NCBI RefSeq assembly: GCF_900115055.1
Contig: NZ_FOVD01000005.1
Span: 62,001-126,000 of the forward strand
Direction: 5' to 3'
Origin: Chryseobacterium oleae
GTDB taxonomy: Bacteria; Bacteroidota; Bacteroidia; Flavobacteriales; Weeksellaceae
DNA length: 64,000 bases
The first letter of the stretch is position 1; each line of letters begins with the position of its first letter. The notes under the pieces were generated by a model. That model had not been told where the DNA came from, searched no databases, and worked only from the letters and a program-made list of their open reading frames with translations. Both the position numbers and the translations under genes were made by a program. Positions 34,473 to 42,607 of the stretch are shown one piece after another.

Positions 34473-34603
34473 TGACTATCTTTTTAAACTTATTCAAAAT
34501 TACCACTTTCCTGCGTACCATTTATAGGGTCTGTAAAATTGGTAAGTATTTCGGTAATCTGTATAAGTCGTGTTTATCTAAAAGTATCGACTTTTGTACC
34601 GTT

Positions 34604-35008
34604 ATGGAAACATTCAATACAAACATTTTTCCAAAAGGAGAAAAAGCCCCTGCAGCTTATTTTTCCGGCGGAACAGCCTGGGTACAGATTTTAAAACCTA
34701 ATGAAGATGATCTGAACTGCCAGATCGGAAACGTTTCTTTCGAACCCGGATGCAGAAATAACTGGCATACTCACGGCGGCGGCCAGATTTTAATCGTAAC
34801 TTCAGGAACAGGATTTTATCAGGAAAAAGGGAAACCGGCACAGGTTTTACGCCCAGGAGATGTGGTGAATATTCTTCCTGATGTCATCCACTGGCATGGT
34901 GCAGGTCCGGATGGTGAATTCACCCATATTGCCATCAATCCCAATACTCAAAACGGTATTGTAGAATGGCTGGAACCTGTAAGCGATGAGGAGTACAACA
35001 ATTTATAA
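34604..35008 (+). CDS. Cupin-domain protein
   Basis: A 134-residue single-domain cupin. Metal-binding motif 1 is NNWHTHGGGQILIV (His-His and a later Gln/Glu position), motif 2 is PGDVVNILPDVIHWHGA. It resembles the small cupins related to carboxymuconolactone decarboxylase partners and quercetinase-like proteins found beside AraC regulators and reductases. The ATG at 34604 gives the family length; an upstream extension of the frame crosses the AraC promoter region and is not credible. The alcohol dehydrogenase gene follows after 42 bases, in one operon. Confidence 0.87.
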   Translation: METFNTNIFPKGEKAPAAYFSGGTAWVQILKPNEDDLNCQIGNVSFEPGCRNNWHTHGGGQILIVTSGTGFYQEKGKPAQVLRPGDVVNILPDVIHWHGAGPDGEFTHIAINPNTQNGIVEWLEPVSDEEYNNL

Positions 35009-35050
35009 CTGAACTTAATTAACTTAAATCAAATAAACCCAACCAAACCA

Positions 35051-36106
35051 ATGAGCACATTAACAGTAAAAGCCTTCGGAGCTGAGTCTACGACGGCAGA
35101 CCTTAAAGAAATGACTATTGAAAGAAGAGCAACCACTCCCAAAGATGTAGAAATTGAAATTCTATACTGTGGAGTATGCCACTCTGACCTCCATACGGCA
35201 AGAAATGACTGGGGCGGATCTTTGTATCCTGTGGTTCCGGGACATGAAATTGTCGGCAGAATTACCAGTGTAGGAAGTGATGTTTCTAAATTTAAAGTAG
35301 GCGATCTTGCTGCGGTAGGATGTATGGTAGATTCATGCGGCCACTGCGACAGCTGTAAAGAAGATCTGGAGCAATATTGCTTAAACGGATTTACAGGAAC
35401 ATACAACGGAAAGGACAAACATTTGGGAGGTCACACTTTTGGCGGATATTCTCAGAAAGTAGTTGTAGATGAACATTTCGTGTTAAGCGTTCCTGAAAAT
35501 CTTGACCTTGCTGCAGTAGCACCGCTTTTATGCGCAGGAATCACGACATGGTCTCCATTGAGACACTGGAACGTAGGACCTAACTCTAAAGTAGCTGTTG
35601 TAGGATTAGGCGGATTAGGACATATGGCGATCAAACTGGCAAAAGGATTAGGAGCTGATGTGACTTTATTCTCAAGAACTCCGGGAAAAACGGAAGACGC
35701 CAAGCAATTGGGAGCTGATCACGTGGTTATTTCAACCGATGATTCGCAAATGGATACTGTAAAAGGAAAATTTGACCTGATCATCGATACGGTTCCTTAC
35801 GAACATGATATCAATCCTTATATGCAGACGCTTACTCTGAACGGAACTTTGGTTCTTGTAGGATTTGTAGGTGAATTCAGTGAGACTGAAGTGAGCACAA
35901 GACCAATGATTTTCCAACGCCGTTCTGTAGCTGGTTCATTGATCGGAGGTATTGCGGAAACTCAGGAATTACTGGATTTCTGCGGAAAGCATAATATCGT
36001 TTCAGATATTGAACTGATCAAAATGCAGGATATCAATGAGGCGTATGAAAGAATGATCAAAAGTGACGTGAAATACCGTTTCGTTATTGATATGCAATCT
36101 TTGTAA
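35051..36106 (+). CDS. Zn-dependent alcohol dehydrogenase (YahK/CAD type)
   Basis: A 351-residue NAD(P)-dependent aldehyde/alcohol oxidoreductase. Catalytic zinc site: YCGVCHSDLHTA with Cys and a later PGHEIVG (His-Glu). Structural zinc: C-G-H-C-D-S-C ... C in DSCGHCDSCKEDLEQYC. Rossmann motif VVGLGGLGHMAIKLA. The pattern and length match the YahK/cinnamyl-alcohol dehydrogenase branch, usually NADPH-linked aldehyde reductases. Cotranscribed with the cupin gene and probably under the divergent AraC regulator. Confidence 0.92.
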   Translation: MSTLTVKAFGAESTTADLKEMTIERRATTPKDVEIEILYCGVCHSDLHTARNDWGGSLYPVVPGHEIVGRITSVGSDVSKFKVGDLAAVGCMVDSCGHCDSCKEDLEQYCLNGFTGTYNGKDKHLGGHTFGGYSQKVVVDEHFVLSVPENLDLAAVAPLLCAGITTWSPLRHWNVGPNSKVAVVGLGGLGHMAIKLAKGLGADVTLFSRTPGKTEDAKQLGADHVVISTDDSQMDTVKGKFDLIIDTVPYEHDINPYMQTLTLNGTLVLVGFVGEFSETEVSTRPMIFQRRSVAGSLIGGIAETQELLDFCGKHNIVSDIELIKMQDINEAYERMIKSDVKYRFVIDMQSL

Positions 36107-36126
36107 TGCCCCATATATTTTAACAG

Positions 36127-36156
36127 AAAGACTGCCTTTGGGTGGTCTTTTTTTGT
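36127..36156 (+). terminator. Rho-independent terminator
   Basis: AAAGAC-TGCC / GGTG-GTCTTT stem with two G-T pairs and a 4-base loop, followed by a TTTTTTTGTTTTT tract. Ends the cupin-dehydrogenase operon. Confidence 0.8.
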
Positions 36157-36176
36157 TTTTGGTGTATTTTTTTAGG

Positions 36177-36342
36177 TTTTGGCTAAAGCCAATTTCGATG
36201 CGGGTTAGGTTTAAACGGGCTAAAGCCCGTTTCTATTGAATTTCATCTTGAAACCGTTAAATGCCATTAGATAGATTTTGGCTAAAGCCTTGAATATAAT
36301 TTTCATAAAAAAACGGGCTAAAGCCCATTCCTATTGAATTTT
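36177..36342. repeat. Two tandem copies of a composite palindromic repeat
   Basis: Each copy has a short palindrome TTTTGGCTAAAGCC (36177-36190 and 36276-36289) and, after 20-25 bases, a longer one, AAACGGGCTAAAGCCC, followed by g/at-TC-CTATTGAATTT (36213-36244 and 36311-36342). A third, diverged copy is at 44582-44633. The 318-base stretch 36107-36424 holds this, the terminator, and no gene. Confidence 0.85.
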
Positions 36343-36424
36343 ACCCGATTAATGTAAAATTGTGATATGTTCATCCTAGACCTTTATCATAAATACATTT
36401 TACATTAATACATTATACAAAAAA

Positions 36425-36787
36425 TCACTTATACTCCCCCTTCATATCAAGGAACGCCCAATCAGCTAAAGCCGCAATCACGGGAATCAGGCCGGTACCA
36501 GCTTTGCTTAATTTATAAGTAACGTGAGGTGGGACTACAGGTTTTGCGGTTCTTATGACTAATCCGTCCGCTTCCAGCTGTTTCAGATGCTGGATCAGTA
36601 CTTTTTCTGTCACGGCGGGAATAGCTCGTTTTAATTCGCTGTATCTTTTATCACCGTTGGAGAGCTGGTATAAAATAATCGGCTTCCAGTATCCTCCGAT
36701 TTTTTCCATTACATAGGCAACAGGACACTTATCCAGTGCATATTTTTTGTTTTGCTGAATGGTAGAACTTTCTTTAATGGCTGTCAT
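36425..36787 (-). CDS. HxlR-family transcriptional regulator
   Basis: A 120-residue winged-helix protein of the HxlR type: an N-terminal Cys in KCPVAYVMEKIGGYWKPIILYQL, then RYSELKRAIPAVTEKVLIQHLKQLEADGLV and a wing VPPHVTYKLSKAG. Several relatives sense electrophiles or oxidants through this Cys. It is divergent from an NmrA-like oxidoreductase gene, with 82 bases between, the usual regulator-target arrangement. Confidence 0.92.
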   Translation of the reverse strand: MTAIKESSTIQQNKKYALDKCPVAYVMEKIGGYWKPIILYQLSNGDKRYSELKRAIPAVTEKVLIQHLKQLEADGLVIRTAKPVVPPHVTYKLSKAGTGLIPVIAALADWAFLDMKGEYK

Positions 36788-36796
36788 AATCTTACA

Positions 36797-36844
36797 TACT
36801 TCAGGGTAAGTACTTGTATAAAAGTAAGTACAAATATACCTTTG
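36797..36844 (+). promoter_or_regulatory. Promoter and candidate HxlR operators
   Basis: TTG at 36814-36816, 20 bases, then TACCTTTG at 36837-36844 is a full Bacteroidota promoter facing the oxidoreductase. Two inverted repeats cover it: TACTT-N6-AAGTA (36797-36812) and GTACTT-N10-AAGTAC (36810-36831). The TACTT/AAGTA half-sites suit HxlR-type dimers; assignment to the adjacent regulator is inference. Confidence 0.6.
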
Positions 36845-36869
36845 TTATCAGAATAAAAAAATATTTATT

Positions 36870-37754
36870 ATGAAAATTATCATCACAGGTTCAGTAGGAA
36901 ATGTAGCCAAGCCATTAACCCAGCAACTCGTTGCGGAAGGACACGATATTACGGTCATCAGCAGTAATGACTCTAAGATTGGTGAAATTGAATCTATCGG
37001 GGCTAAGGCTGCCATCGGTTCTATTGCAGATCTGGATTTTTTAGTGAAAACATTTGAAGGCGCTGATGCTGTTTTTGCGATGACCCCTCCAAATATGGGT
37101 GCTGTGAATATTGTTGAAAACACGGTGAATGCTGGTAAGAATTACGCTGAAGCTATTAGAAAAAACCATGTAAAAAGACTGGTTATGCTAAGCAGTATCG
37201 GAGCTGAATCTCCTGTGGAAAACGGTCCTATCAAAAGTCTTTACCACATTGAAAAATTTTATAATGACATGGAAAACACATCGGTCACTTTGTTAAGAGC
37301 CGGATATTTTTATTTCAATTTCTTTAATGATATTCCTTTGATCAAAGGTGCCGGAATTATGGGTGGAAATTATTCAGGAGACATCAGCATTCCATTGGTT
37401 CACCCGAATGATATTGCCGCAGCTGCAGCTGAAGAATTATTGAAAAATACAGATGGTAAAAACATAAGATATATTGTAAGCGACGTTCGTAAAGCGGCTG
37501 ATTTTGCCCACGTTTTCGGTATTGCGATAGAAAAACCGGAATTGCCATGGGTAGAGTTTTCCGATGAAGATTCTTTAAACGGAATGCTGCAGGCTGGCCT
37601 TCCACAAGAAATGGCTGAGCTGTATACTGAAATGGGAAGAGGGGTGAGAACGGGTGTTGTGCAGAAGGATTTTATTGAGCACAAAGCTTCTGTTGATGGG
37701 AAGATTAAACTGGAAGATTTCGCGAAAGAATTTTCTGCAAAATTTAATTCTTAA
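36870..37754 (+). CDS. NmrA-like NAD(P)-binding oxidoreductase
   Basis: A 294-residue atypical short-chain dehydrogenase of the NmrA/QorB type. The nucleotide motif is IITGSVGNVAKPLTQQL (G-x-x-G-x-x-x form), with VKRLVMLSSIGAES and LLRAGYFYFN typical of the fold. Relatives reduce quinones or act as redox sensors. The divergent HxlR regulator and operator-like repeats in the shared promoter suggest induction by electrophilic or oxidative stress. The gene ends before a long hairpin terminator. Confidence 0.85.
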   Translation: MKIIITGSVGNVAKPLTQQLVAEGHDITVISSNDSKIGEIESIGAKAAIGSIADLDFLVKTFEGADAVFAMTPPNMGAVNIVENTVNAGKNYAEAIRKNHVKRLVMLSSIGAESPVENGPIKSLYHIEKFYNDMENTSVTLLRAGYFYFNFFNDIPLIKGAGIMGGNYSGDISIPLVHPNDIAAAAAEELLKNTDGKNIRYIVSDVRKAADFAHVFGIAIEKPELPWVEFSDEDSLNGMLQAGLPQEMAELYTEMGRGVRTGVVQKDFIEHKASVDGKIKLEDFAKEFSAKFNS

Positions 37755-37816
37755 GGTTTTTAAATTCTTTTGTCTTGAAACAAACGAATCAAAAGCTAAA
37801 AATAAATCTTTATTAA

Positions 37817-37851
37817 AAAGTTTCGGCGCACCTGCGGTGCGCCGAAACTTT
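37817..37851. terminator. Hairpin terminator between convergent genes
   Basis: A perfect 16-base stem, AAAGTTTCGGCGCACC / GGTGCGCCGAAACTTT, with loop TGC. It lies between the plus-strand oxidoreductase and the minus-strand phosphodiesterase and can serve either direction. Confidence 0.85.
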
Positions 37852-37909
37852 ATCTTTAACTCAACCTTTCAGTTAAATTTTCAATCTGAATCTTAAACTC
37901 AGACTCAAT

Positions 37910-39196
37910 CTATTTATTTTTTTCCTTTAAAACTTCCTTTAAAACCTTCAATTTTCCATCGATAGGCTGGTCATTTTTCAAACCTAAAATTTCAGTCACC
38001 AAAGGATAAACATTGACATTCGCAAATTCATCGATAACCAGATTGTTTTTAAATTCCGGGCCCCACGCAAAGAAAGTAGCTTTCATTTCAGGGACTATTT
38101 TGGGGTCGTAGCCATGTTTTCCTACGGATGTCTTTTTCCCTGCTTCCAGGAATATTTTCGGAGCTTTTGGAATCAGAAGGATTTGCCCTATTCTGTCGTA
38201 TTGATCGTCTCTTGTCGCGAAATGTAAATATTTTGGCAGTCTTTTATCAAGATACACTTCGTAATCTGATGTTTTGTTAGCTTTCAGTTCTTTGTATACT
38301 TTTTTAACCTCAGCAGGATTTTTAACATAAACTCTCAATAAAGTCTGAGAATTGTAAAAATCAAATCTGGATTTATCTAAAAGCATTGCGGGAATTTCCA
38401 ATGGAGCGCCGCCATCCACTTTGATCATCCCATGATCGGAAACAAAAATAAAGTTAACATTTTTTAGTCCAAGATCATTGACTTTCTGAACCAAATCTCC
38501 AATAGCCTGATCAACCAAATGAACGGCAGTTTCTGTTTCCTGAGCATCTGGTCCGTAATGATGTCCGCTTCCATCTACTTCAGGGAAATACAGTGTGATA
38601 AAGTGAGGCCTCGTTTCTGCCGGTAGCTTCAACCAATTAACTACTTTGTCTACTTTTTCCGAAGGCTTAAACTTTTCATGATACGGATAATAATACGAAG
38701 GTCGCATTCCTCCTGCATCGCTTGCCGAGCCGACCCACATTAAAGTCGCAGAAACCATTCCCTGTTTTTCTGCCATTGCCCAAAGCGGAGTTCCTCCATA
38801 CCAGCTTCCGTCTTCAGCATTTTTCTTACTGTTCATCGCATAGGGCTCTTTCCGTTGGTAATCGTAGAAAAAATTATCGATCAGTCCGTGATGGGACGGA
38901 TAAAGTCCAGTAATCAGGCTCCAGTGATTGGGGAAAGTAATACTGGGATAACTAGGGATCATGGCTTTAGCCTGTACACCGCCGGATGAAAGTTTCAAAA
39001 GATTTTCTGCCTGGTATTTTTTTGCATAATCATAACGGAAACCGTCTGTAGAGATCATGATTACATAAGGCTTAGTCTGCGCCTCAGCACTGTTGATACG
39101 CCCGGAAACGACTACCTGGGCCGTATCCACTTTTGCCTGCTGGGCGTAGATCGCCAGAGAAAAAAACAGCAGAACAATTTGTATTCCTCGCTTCAT
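37910..39196 (-). CDS. ENPP-type nucleotide pyrophosphatase/phosphodiesterase
   Basis: About 428 residues with a signal peptide ending IYAQ, so periplasmic or secreted. Alkaline-phosphatase superfamily zinc enzyme of the ectonucleotide pyrophosphatase/phosphodiesterase group: ISTDGFRYDY (metal Asp), PSITFPNHWSLITG (Thr nucleophile), PEVDGSGHHYGPD and VSDHGM (metal ligands), and KHGYDP (last His). It cleaves phosphodiesters or pyrophosphates such as nucleotides outside the cytoplasm, likely for phosphate or nucleoside scavenging. The ATG at 39196 is chosen; ten upstream codons would bury the signal peptide. Confidence 0.92.
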   Translation of the reverse strand: MKRGIQIVLLFFSLAIYAQQAKVDTAQVVVSGRINSAEAQTKPYVIMISTDGFRYDYAKKYQAENLLKLSSGGVQAKAMIPSYPSITFPNHWSLITGLYPSHHGLIDNFFYDYQRKEPYAMNSKKNAEDGSWYGGTPLWAMAEKQGMVSATLMWVGSASDAGGMRPSYYYPYHEKFKPSEKVDKVVNWLKLPAETRPHFITLYFPEVDGSGHHYGPDAQETETAVHLVDQAIGDLVQKVNDLGLKNVNFIFVSDHGMIKVDGGAPLEIPAMLLDKSRFDFYNSQTLLRVYVKNPAEVKKVYKELKANKTSDYEVYLDKRLPKYLHFATRDDQYDRIGQILLIPKAPKIFLEAGKKTSVGKHGYDPKIVPEMKATFFAWGPEFKNNLVIDEFANVNVYPLVTEILGLKNDQPIDGKLKVLKEVLKEKNK

Positions 39197-39396
39197 TGTC
39201 AAAATTTTCGCCAAAGTTACGGCCAATGAAGCTCCTGAAAAAGTTTATCAGATTAAAAGTATATTAAAACATTGAAGTTGGGAGGTCTGAAGCTCGAAGA
39301 TAGAAGTCACTGAAACTTGAAAGCATAACTACAACCTGTTTTTTTTAGATTAACTCTTTAAATTAATACCCAATAGTAACTTCCAGCTTCCCTCTC

Positions 39397-40245
39397 TTAC
39401 TTAAGCTCTCTCTTCATTTCAAACTGCGACACCCAGTTTTTAAGGCCTATTGTATTTCCAAGAAAAGCTGCTGTATTTTCTGAAGTCTCATCTACATTAT
39501 TAGCAGATATAGCCTGTCCATCAATCATCTCTCCTATCGCGCTGAAAAGCTGTGTTCCGATGCCCTGATTTCTGTAATTCTTATCAACAGCTATCTGATA
39601 AAGCTTTCTCACTTCCGGGTTGTAAATGGCGTATCCAATAAGTTGCCCGTCTTTATAGGCTCCAAGAATTTTGCAATCCTCAAGAATTCCATCCAATACA
39701 GGTATCGAGCTCTGCCAGGATGGTTCTATATCCCAGAAAGACCGGAGTGCCTCCCATTGAAAGGTTTCTATATCTTTTATTACGATTTCAGGATTTCTTT
39801 CTTTAAGATCAATAATTCCGTTAAAACAAAGAAGTCTCCGAACGATTTTGAACCCCAAATTTTGATAAGCTCTTATGGCAGGATCGTTCCCTTCAATCAC
39901 TTCTAAGATCAGCACATCTGTTTTTCTTTCATTGAATAGGGGAAGCCTGTAATCATACATTTTTCTTACGAGTCCCTGTCCTCTGCATTCCTTGATGACT
40001 CCTGTTCCTGCATTATATACAATACGTTTTCCATTTTCCTCTTTTTCAGCAAAGAGAATAAACCCTGCCAGCTTTTCTGATTCGAAAGCCCCTACAGACA
40101 ATTTCATATCTATTTTATCTGCGGTTATTTTTAATTCAAGTTGTTCTAATGACAGGTGAAAAGGAACGATATAATCTGAAAAAGAGGTGTTGAATACAGC
40201 TAAAAGTTCTTCTGTAGTGGTATTTTCTAAGCTTCTGATTTCCAT
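39397..40245 (-). CDS. Tandem GNAT acetyltransferase
   Basis: A 282-residue protein with two acetyltransferase-like halves. The first (about residues 1-140) has GTGVIKECRGQGLVRKMYD, with R-G-Q-G acetyl-CoA loop, and AIRAYQNLGFKIVRR. The second (about 145-280) has YQIAVDKNYRNQGIGTQLF with R-N-Q-G-I-G. Both loops look intact, so both sites may be active. Substrate unknown. It stands alone; about 150 bases on each side hold no other gene. Confidence 0.88.
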   Translation of the reverse strand: MEIRSLENTTTEELLAVFNTSFSDYIVPFHLSLEQLELKITADKIDMKLSVGAFESEKLAGFILFAEKEENGKRIVYNAGTGVIKECRGQGLVRKMYDYRLPLFNERKTDVLILEVIEGNDPAIRAYQNLGFKIVRRLLCFNGIIDLKERNPEIVIKDIETFQWEALRSFWDIEPSWQSSIPVLDGILEDCKILGAYKDGQLIGYAIYNPEVRKLYQIAVDKNYRNQGIGTQLFSAIGEMIDGQAISANNVDETSENTAAFLGNTIGLKNWVSQFEMKRELK

Positions 40246-40362
40246 ACATTAATTTTAAATCATTTACTATTAACCGAATAAGAAATTCGATAGAGATTTG
40301 TTCAGCAACAAAGATATAAAAACCGTTCAATCCCTCTACCCATCAGCATTGTTAAATATTGC

Positions 40363-40395
40363 AATAAAAAATGCCTCCGGATATCAGAGGCATTT
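40363..40395 (-). terminator. Rho-independent terminator
   Basis: AAATGCCTC / GAGGCATTT stem with a 9-base loop; on the minus strand a TTTTTATTG tract follows. It ends the five-gene envelope operon. Confidence 0.88.
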
Positions 40396-40422
40396 ATATG
40401 AATGTTTTATACTTTAATGTAT

Positions 40423-41181
40423 TTATTCTTTGATCAGTTTTTCATAAGACAGGCTTCCGTCTTTTAATGTGATCTCAAAATAATAGATTCCAGATTTCAG
40501 ATCTCTGACATCTATCTTTTCACCGTCCGGTTGTACCGTCCTTACCTTTCTACCCGCAGTTTCATAAATATCGATAGACTTTATTTTATCTGCATTTTTA
40601 AAGCTCACCGTTTCTTTGGCAGGGTTTGGATAAAGACCTACTTTCTTGCTTTCTGCAACAACCTCGCTTGTGCCCAATACGCTTCTTGTAAGGGCAGCAT
40701 AGCCTCTGTTTGCGTTATGGTAACCTAATAACTGATTCCCTGCTCTTCGGGCATAGAATACATTGATCGTGGAAGTATCATTGGTAAACACGTGATCTCC
40801 TAATCCACCGGTAAGACTTCTGGTTGCCACAAGGGTTCTTGTCGTTCCGGAAACATTATCAGTTGTAACGGTCCAGTCCTGTGCAGGGTCTGCCTGAGGA
40901 GTAGTCATTCCAATAAAATTAAAATCTCTGTTGGCAGAATTTGAATTATAAATAAATCCGTCTGATCCGCTGGCCATTCCGCCAGTATCTACTCCGTTTC
41001 CTCCGAACCCTATTCCCAGCATTGAGTTGCTGTCACCGGTTAGCGTAAGGGTTACCTGAGTAGCGGTCGTTACAATCTTTACGGTCATGCCGGCAGCAGG
41101 AAGACTGACCGTTCCTGTGGAAAACTGTGCCCATACCAGATTGGCAAGAGCTAAACTGAATGTTAGTAAAACTTTTTTCAT
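40423..41181 (-). CDS. DOMON-like T9SS-sorted protein
   Basis: A 252-residue secreted protein. Signal peptide to about residue 19 (LANLVWAQ); about residues 20-165 look like a DOMON domain (MLGIGFGGNGVD, MASGSDGFIYN, INVFYARRAGNQLLGYH), a fold that binds haem or sugars; then a T9SS type A sorting domain from about 180 (GLYPNPAKETVSF) to LIKE. Last gene of the operon, one base after the ankyrin gene. With a cytochrome-like lipoprotein upstream, haem binding and surface redox chemistry are attractive but unproven. Confidence 0.78.
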   Translation of the reverse strand: MKKVLLTFSLALANLVWAQFSTGTVSLPAAGMTVKIVTTATQVTLTLTGDSNSMLGIGFGGNGVDTGGMASGSDGFIYNSNSANRDFNFIGMTTPQADPAQDWTVTTDNVSGTTRTLVATRSLTGGLGDHVFTNDTSTINVFYARRAGNQLLGYHNANRGYAALTRSVLGTSEVVAESKKVGLYPNPAKETVSFKNADKIKSIDIYETAGRKVRTVQPDGEKIDVRDLKSGIYYFEITLKDGSLSYEKLIKE

Positions 41182-41182
41182 T

Positions 41183-41710
41183 TTAATTTTTTAGTAGGTT
41201 GATGATTTCTTTGTTGTTGGTTTGTAATGCATATTCAAAAGGGGTCATTCCCATTGAATCTTTCCTGGATTTATCTGCTTTATGTTTAAGCAGTAACTCG
41301 ATCAGCTCTTTGTTCCCGAACTTTACGGCCCAGAACAAAGGCGTTGCTCCGGTAGAATCAGCGATGTTGGGATCAGCATTTTTACTTAACAGGTAAGTGG
41401 TCAGCTCTTTATTATATTTTACAGAAAGCCCGGCTAAAGCGGTTCCTTCCTGGCTTTTATAATTGACATCTTTTACATTGTCCATCAAAAATTTAGCCAC
41501 TTCCGTATTTCCTCTGTAGCATGCGAGGATCAGGGGAGAAAAGCCATTTTCATTGGTTTTGTTGATAATATCCGGATCCTGTTTCATGAGATCTTTGACT
41601 TCAGCTAATGTTCCGGTTCTGGCAACATCAAATATAGATTTTGCTTTTTCCTGGGCAGATGCAACCGAAAAACTCAGGAAAATACCGATGATAAGAAGTA
41701 CGTTTTTCAT
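41183..41710 (-). CDS. Exported ankyrin-repeat protein
   Basis: A 175-residue protein with a signal peptide (MKNVLLIIGIFLSFSVASAQ), then four to five ankyrin repeats of about 33 residues (NENGFSPLILACYRGNTEVA, STGATPLFWAVKFGNKELI, DSMGMTPFEYALQTNNKEII). Periplasmic ankyrin proteins often accompany haem or peroxide-handling enzymes. It overlaps the YceI gene by four bases (ATGA) and sits one base before the DOMON gene, so it belongs to the operon. It is probably an adaptor between the other products. Confidence 0.88.
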   Translation of the reverse strand: MKNVLLIIGIFLSFSVASAQEKAKSIFDVARTGTLAEVKDLMKQDPDIINKTNENGFSPLILACYRGNTEVAKFLMDNVKDVNYKSQEGTALAGLSVKYNKELTTYLLSKNADPNIADSTGATPLFWAVKFGNKELIELLLKHKADKSRKDSMGMTPFEYALQTNNKEIINLLKN

Positions 41711-42252
41711 TGTTTTGCCATTACATAATTATACTCCACTTTTACATTTTCTGCGACTTTCTTGGTCACCATTTTCGGAATGGTCACATTGTGGTCTACA
41801 GGTCTTGCCATAAAGCTTCCCTGCATGTATATTTTCCCGTCTTTGGCATAAACCGTAGCTGCAGAAGTAACTGCTTTATCTACGCCATGAAAATTCAGGG
41901 TTCCCTGAACGGTGTATTTTTGTGGTGAAGCGCTCAGTTTTGTTTTATCAAAATTGGCGATCTTTCCTTTGAAGGTTGCTTTAGGATATTTTGCGGTCTC
42001 GGCATAGCTTTCGTTGAAATGTTCTTCCATTAATTTGGTTTTAAAATGGAAATTTTTCACGACTGAAACGGAAGCCATTTCACCGTTATCGGCATTCAGG
42101 ATCACTACATTATTATCATCCTTCGCGTACACATCTTCGAACAACGGAACGGATGCCTCAAAGGTTACATTCCCTGTTTTGGTGCTGTATTTCTGTGCTG
42201 AAACCCATCCGGAGAAAAACAGCACGGCACTCATTAATACTAATCTTTTCAT
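41707..42252 (-). CDS. YceI-family periplasmic protein
   Basis: A 181-residue protein with a signal peptide ending VSAQ and a YceI-like lipocalin-type barrel: KTGNVTFEASVP at the start, MEEHFNESYAETAKYPKATFKG in the middle, and the final strands VKVEYNYVMAK. YceI proteins bind polyisoprenoids or other hydrophobic ligands in the periplasm. It lies 12 bases after the cytochrome-like gene in the operon, fitting a role with quinone-like or lipid electron carriers, which is inference. Confidence 0.9.
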   Translation of the reverse strand: MKRLVLMSAVLFFSGWVSAQKYSTKTGNVTFEASVPLFEDVYAKDDNNVVILNADNGEMASVSVVKNFHFKTKLMEEHFNESYAETAKYPKATFKGKIANFDKTKLSASPQKYTVQGTLNFHGVDKAVTSAATVYAKDGKIYMQGSFMARPVDHNVTIPKMVTKKVAENVKVEYNYVMAKQ

Positions 42253-42264
42253 ATCAAATATTTT

Positions 42265-42606
42265 TTAATTTTCAGCAAGCCCGTCGGCTTTCCATTTTAT
42301 GAAGACATTGATTTGGGTCTGTGATAAAGATCCGCCCTGTGGCATTTTTCCGGCGTCTCCATTGGGTCTCTGTATCCTGTTGAGAATACCGTCTATATTA
42401 TTCTTTACATCGCTGTAAGTAACCAGAGGTTTAAAGCTTCCTGCACCGTGGCAGCTGATGCAGTTGTTGTCCACAATAGTTTTCACCTCAGCATTGTATT
42501 TTACCGTTACCGTAATGGGTGTATTATCCGAAATCTCTTCATAGGTCCTGCTGTCACAAGCAATGAACAAAGCGGCTGATGACAATATGTATAGTATCTT
42601 TTTCAT
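42265..42606 (-). CDS. Small c-type cytochrome lipoprotein
   Basis: About 113 residues. The signal sequence ends in a lipobox-like LFIAC, so the mature protein is probably a lipoprotein. One haem-binding motif, C-I-S-C-H in VDNNCISCHGAGSFKP at about residues 50-60, and a later Met in GKMPQGG that could be the sixth ligand. Small size and context suggest an electron carrier at the outer or inner membrane. The ATG at 42606 is chosen; the 22 upstream codons overlap the DUF5777 gene. One base separates it from that gene. Confidence 0.86.
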   Translation of the reverse strand: MKKILYILSSAALFIACDSRTYEEISDNTPITVTVKYNAEVKTIVDNNCISCHGAGSFKPLVTYSDVKNNIDGILNRIQRPNGDAGKMPQGGSLSQTQINVFIKWKADGLAEN

Positions 42607-42607
42607 C

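Noticed and set aside
34370..34603. N-terminal extension of the cupin gene
   Set aside because: It would overlap the divergent AraC gene and shared promoter; the ATG at 34604 gives the normal cupin length.
39275..39420. Purine-rich words (GAAG/CTTCC) in inverted orientation around 39300 and 39390
   Set aside because: Similarity between the arms is weak and could arise from composition; not listed as a repeat.
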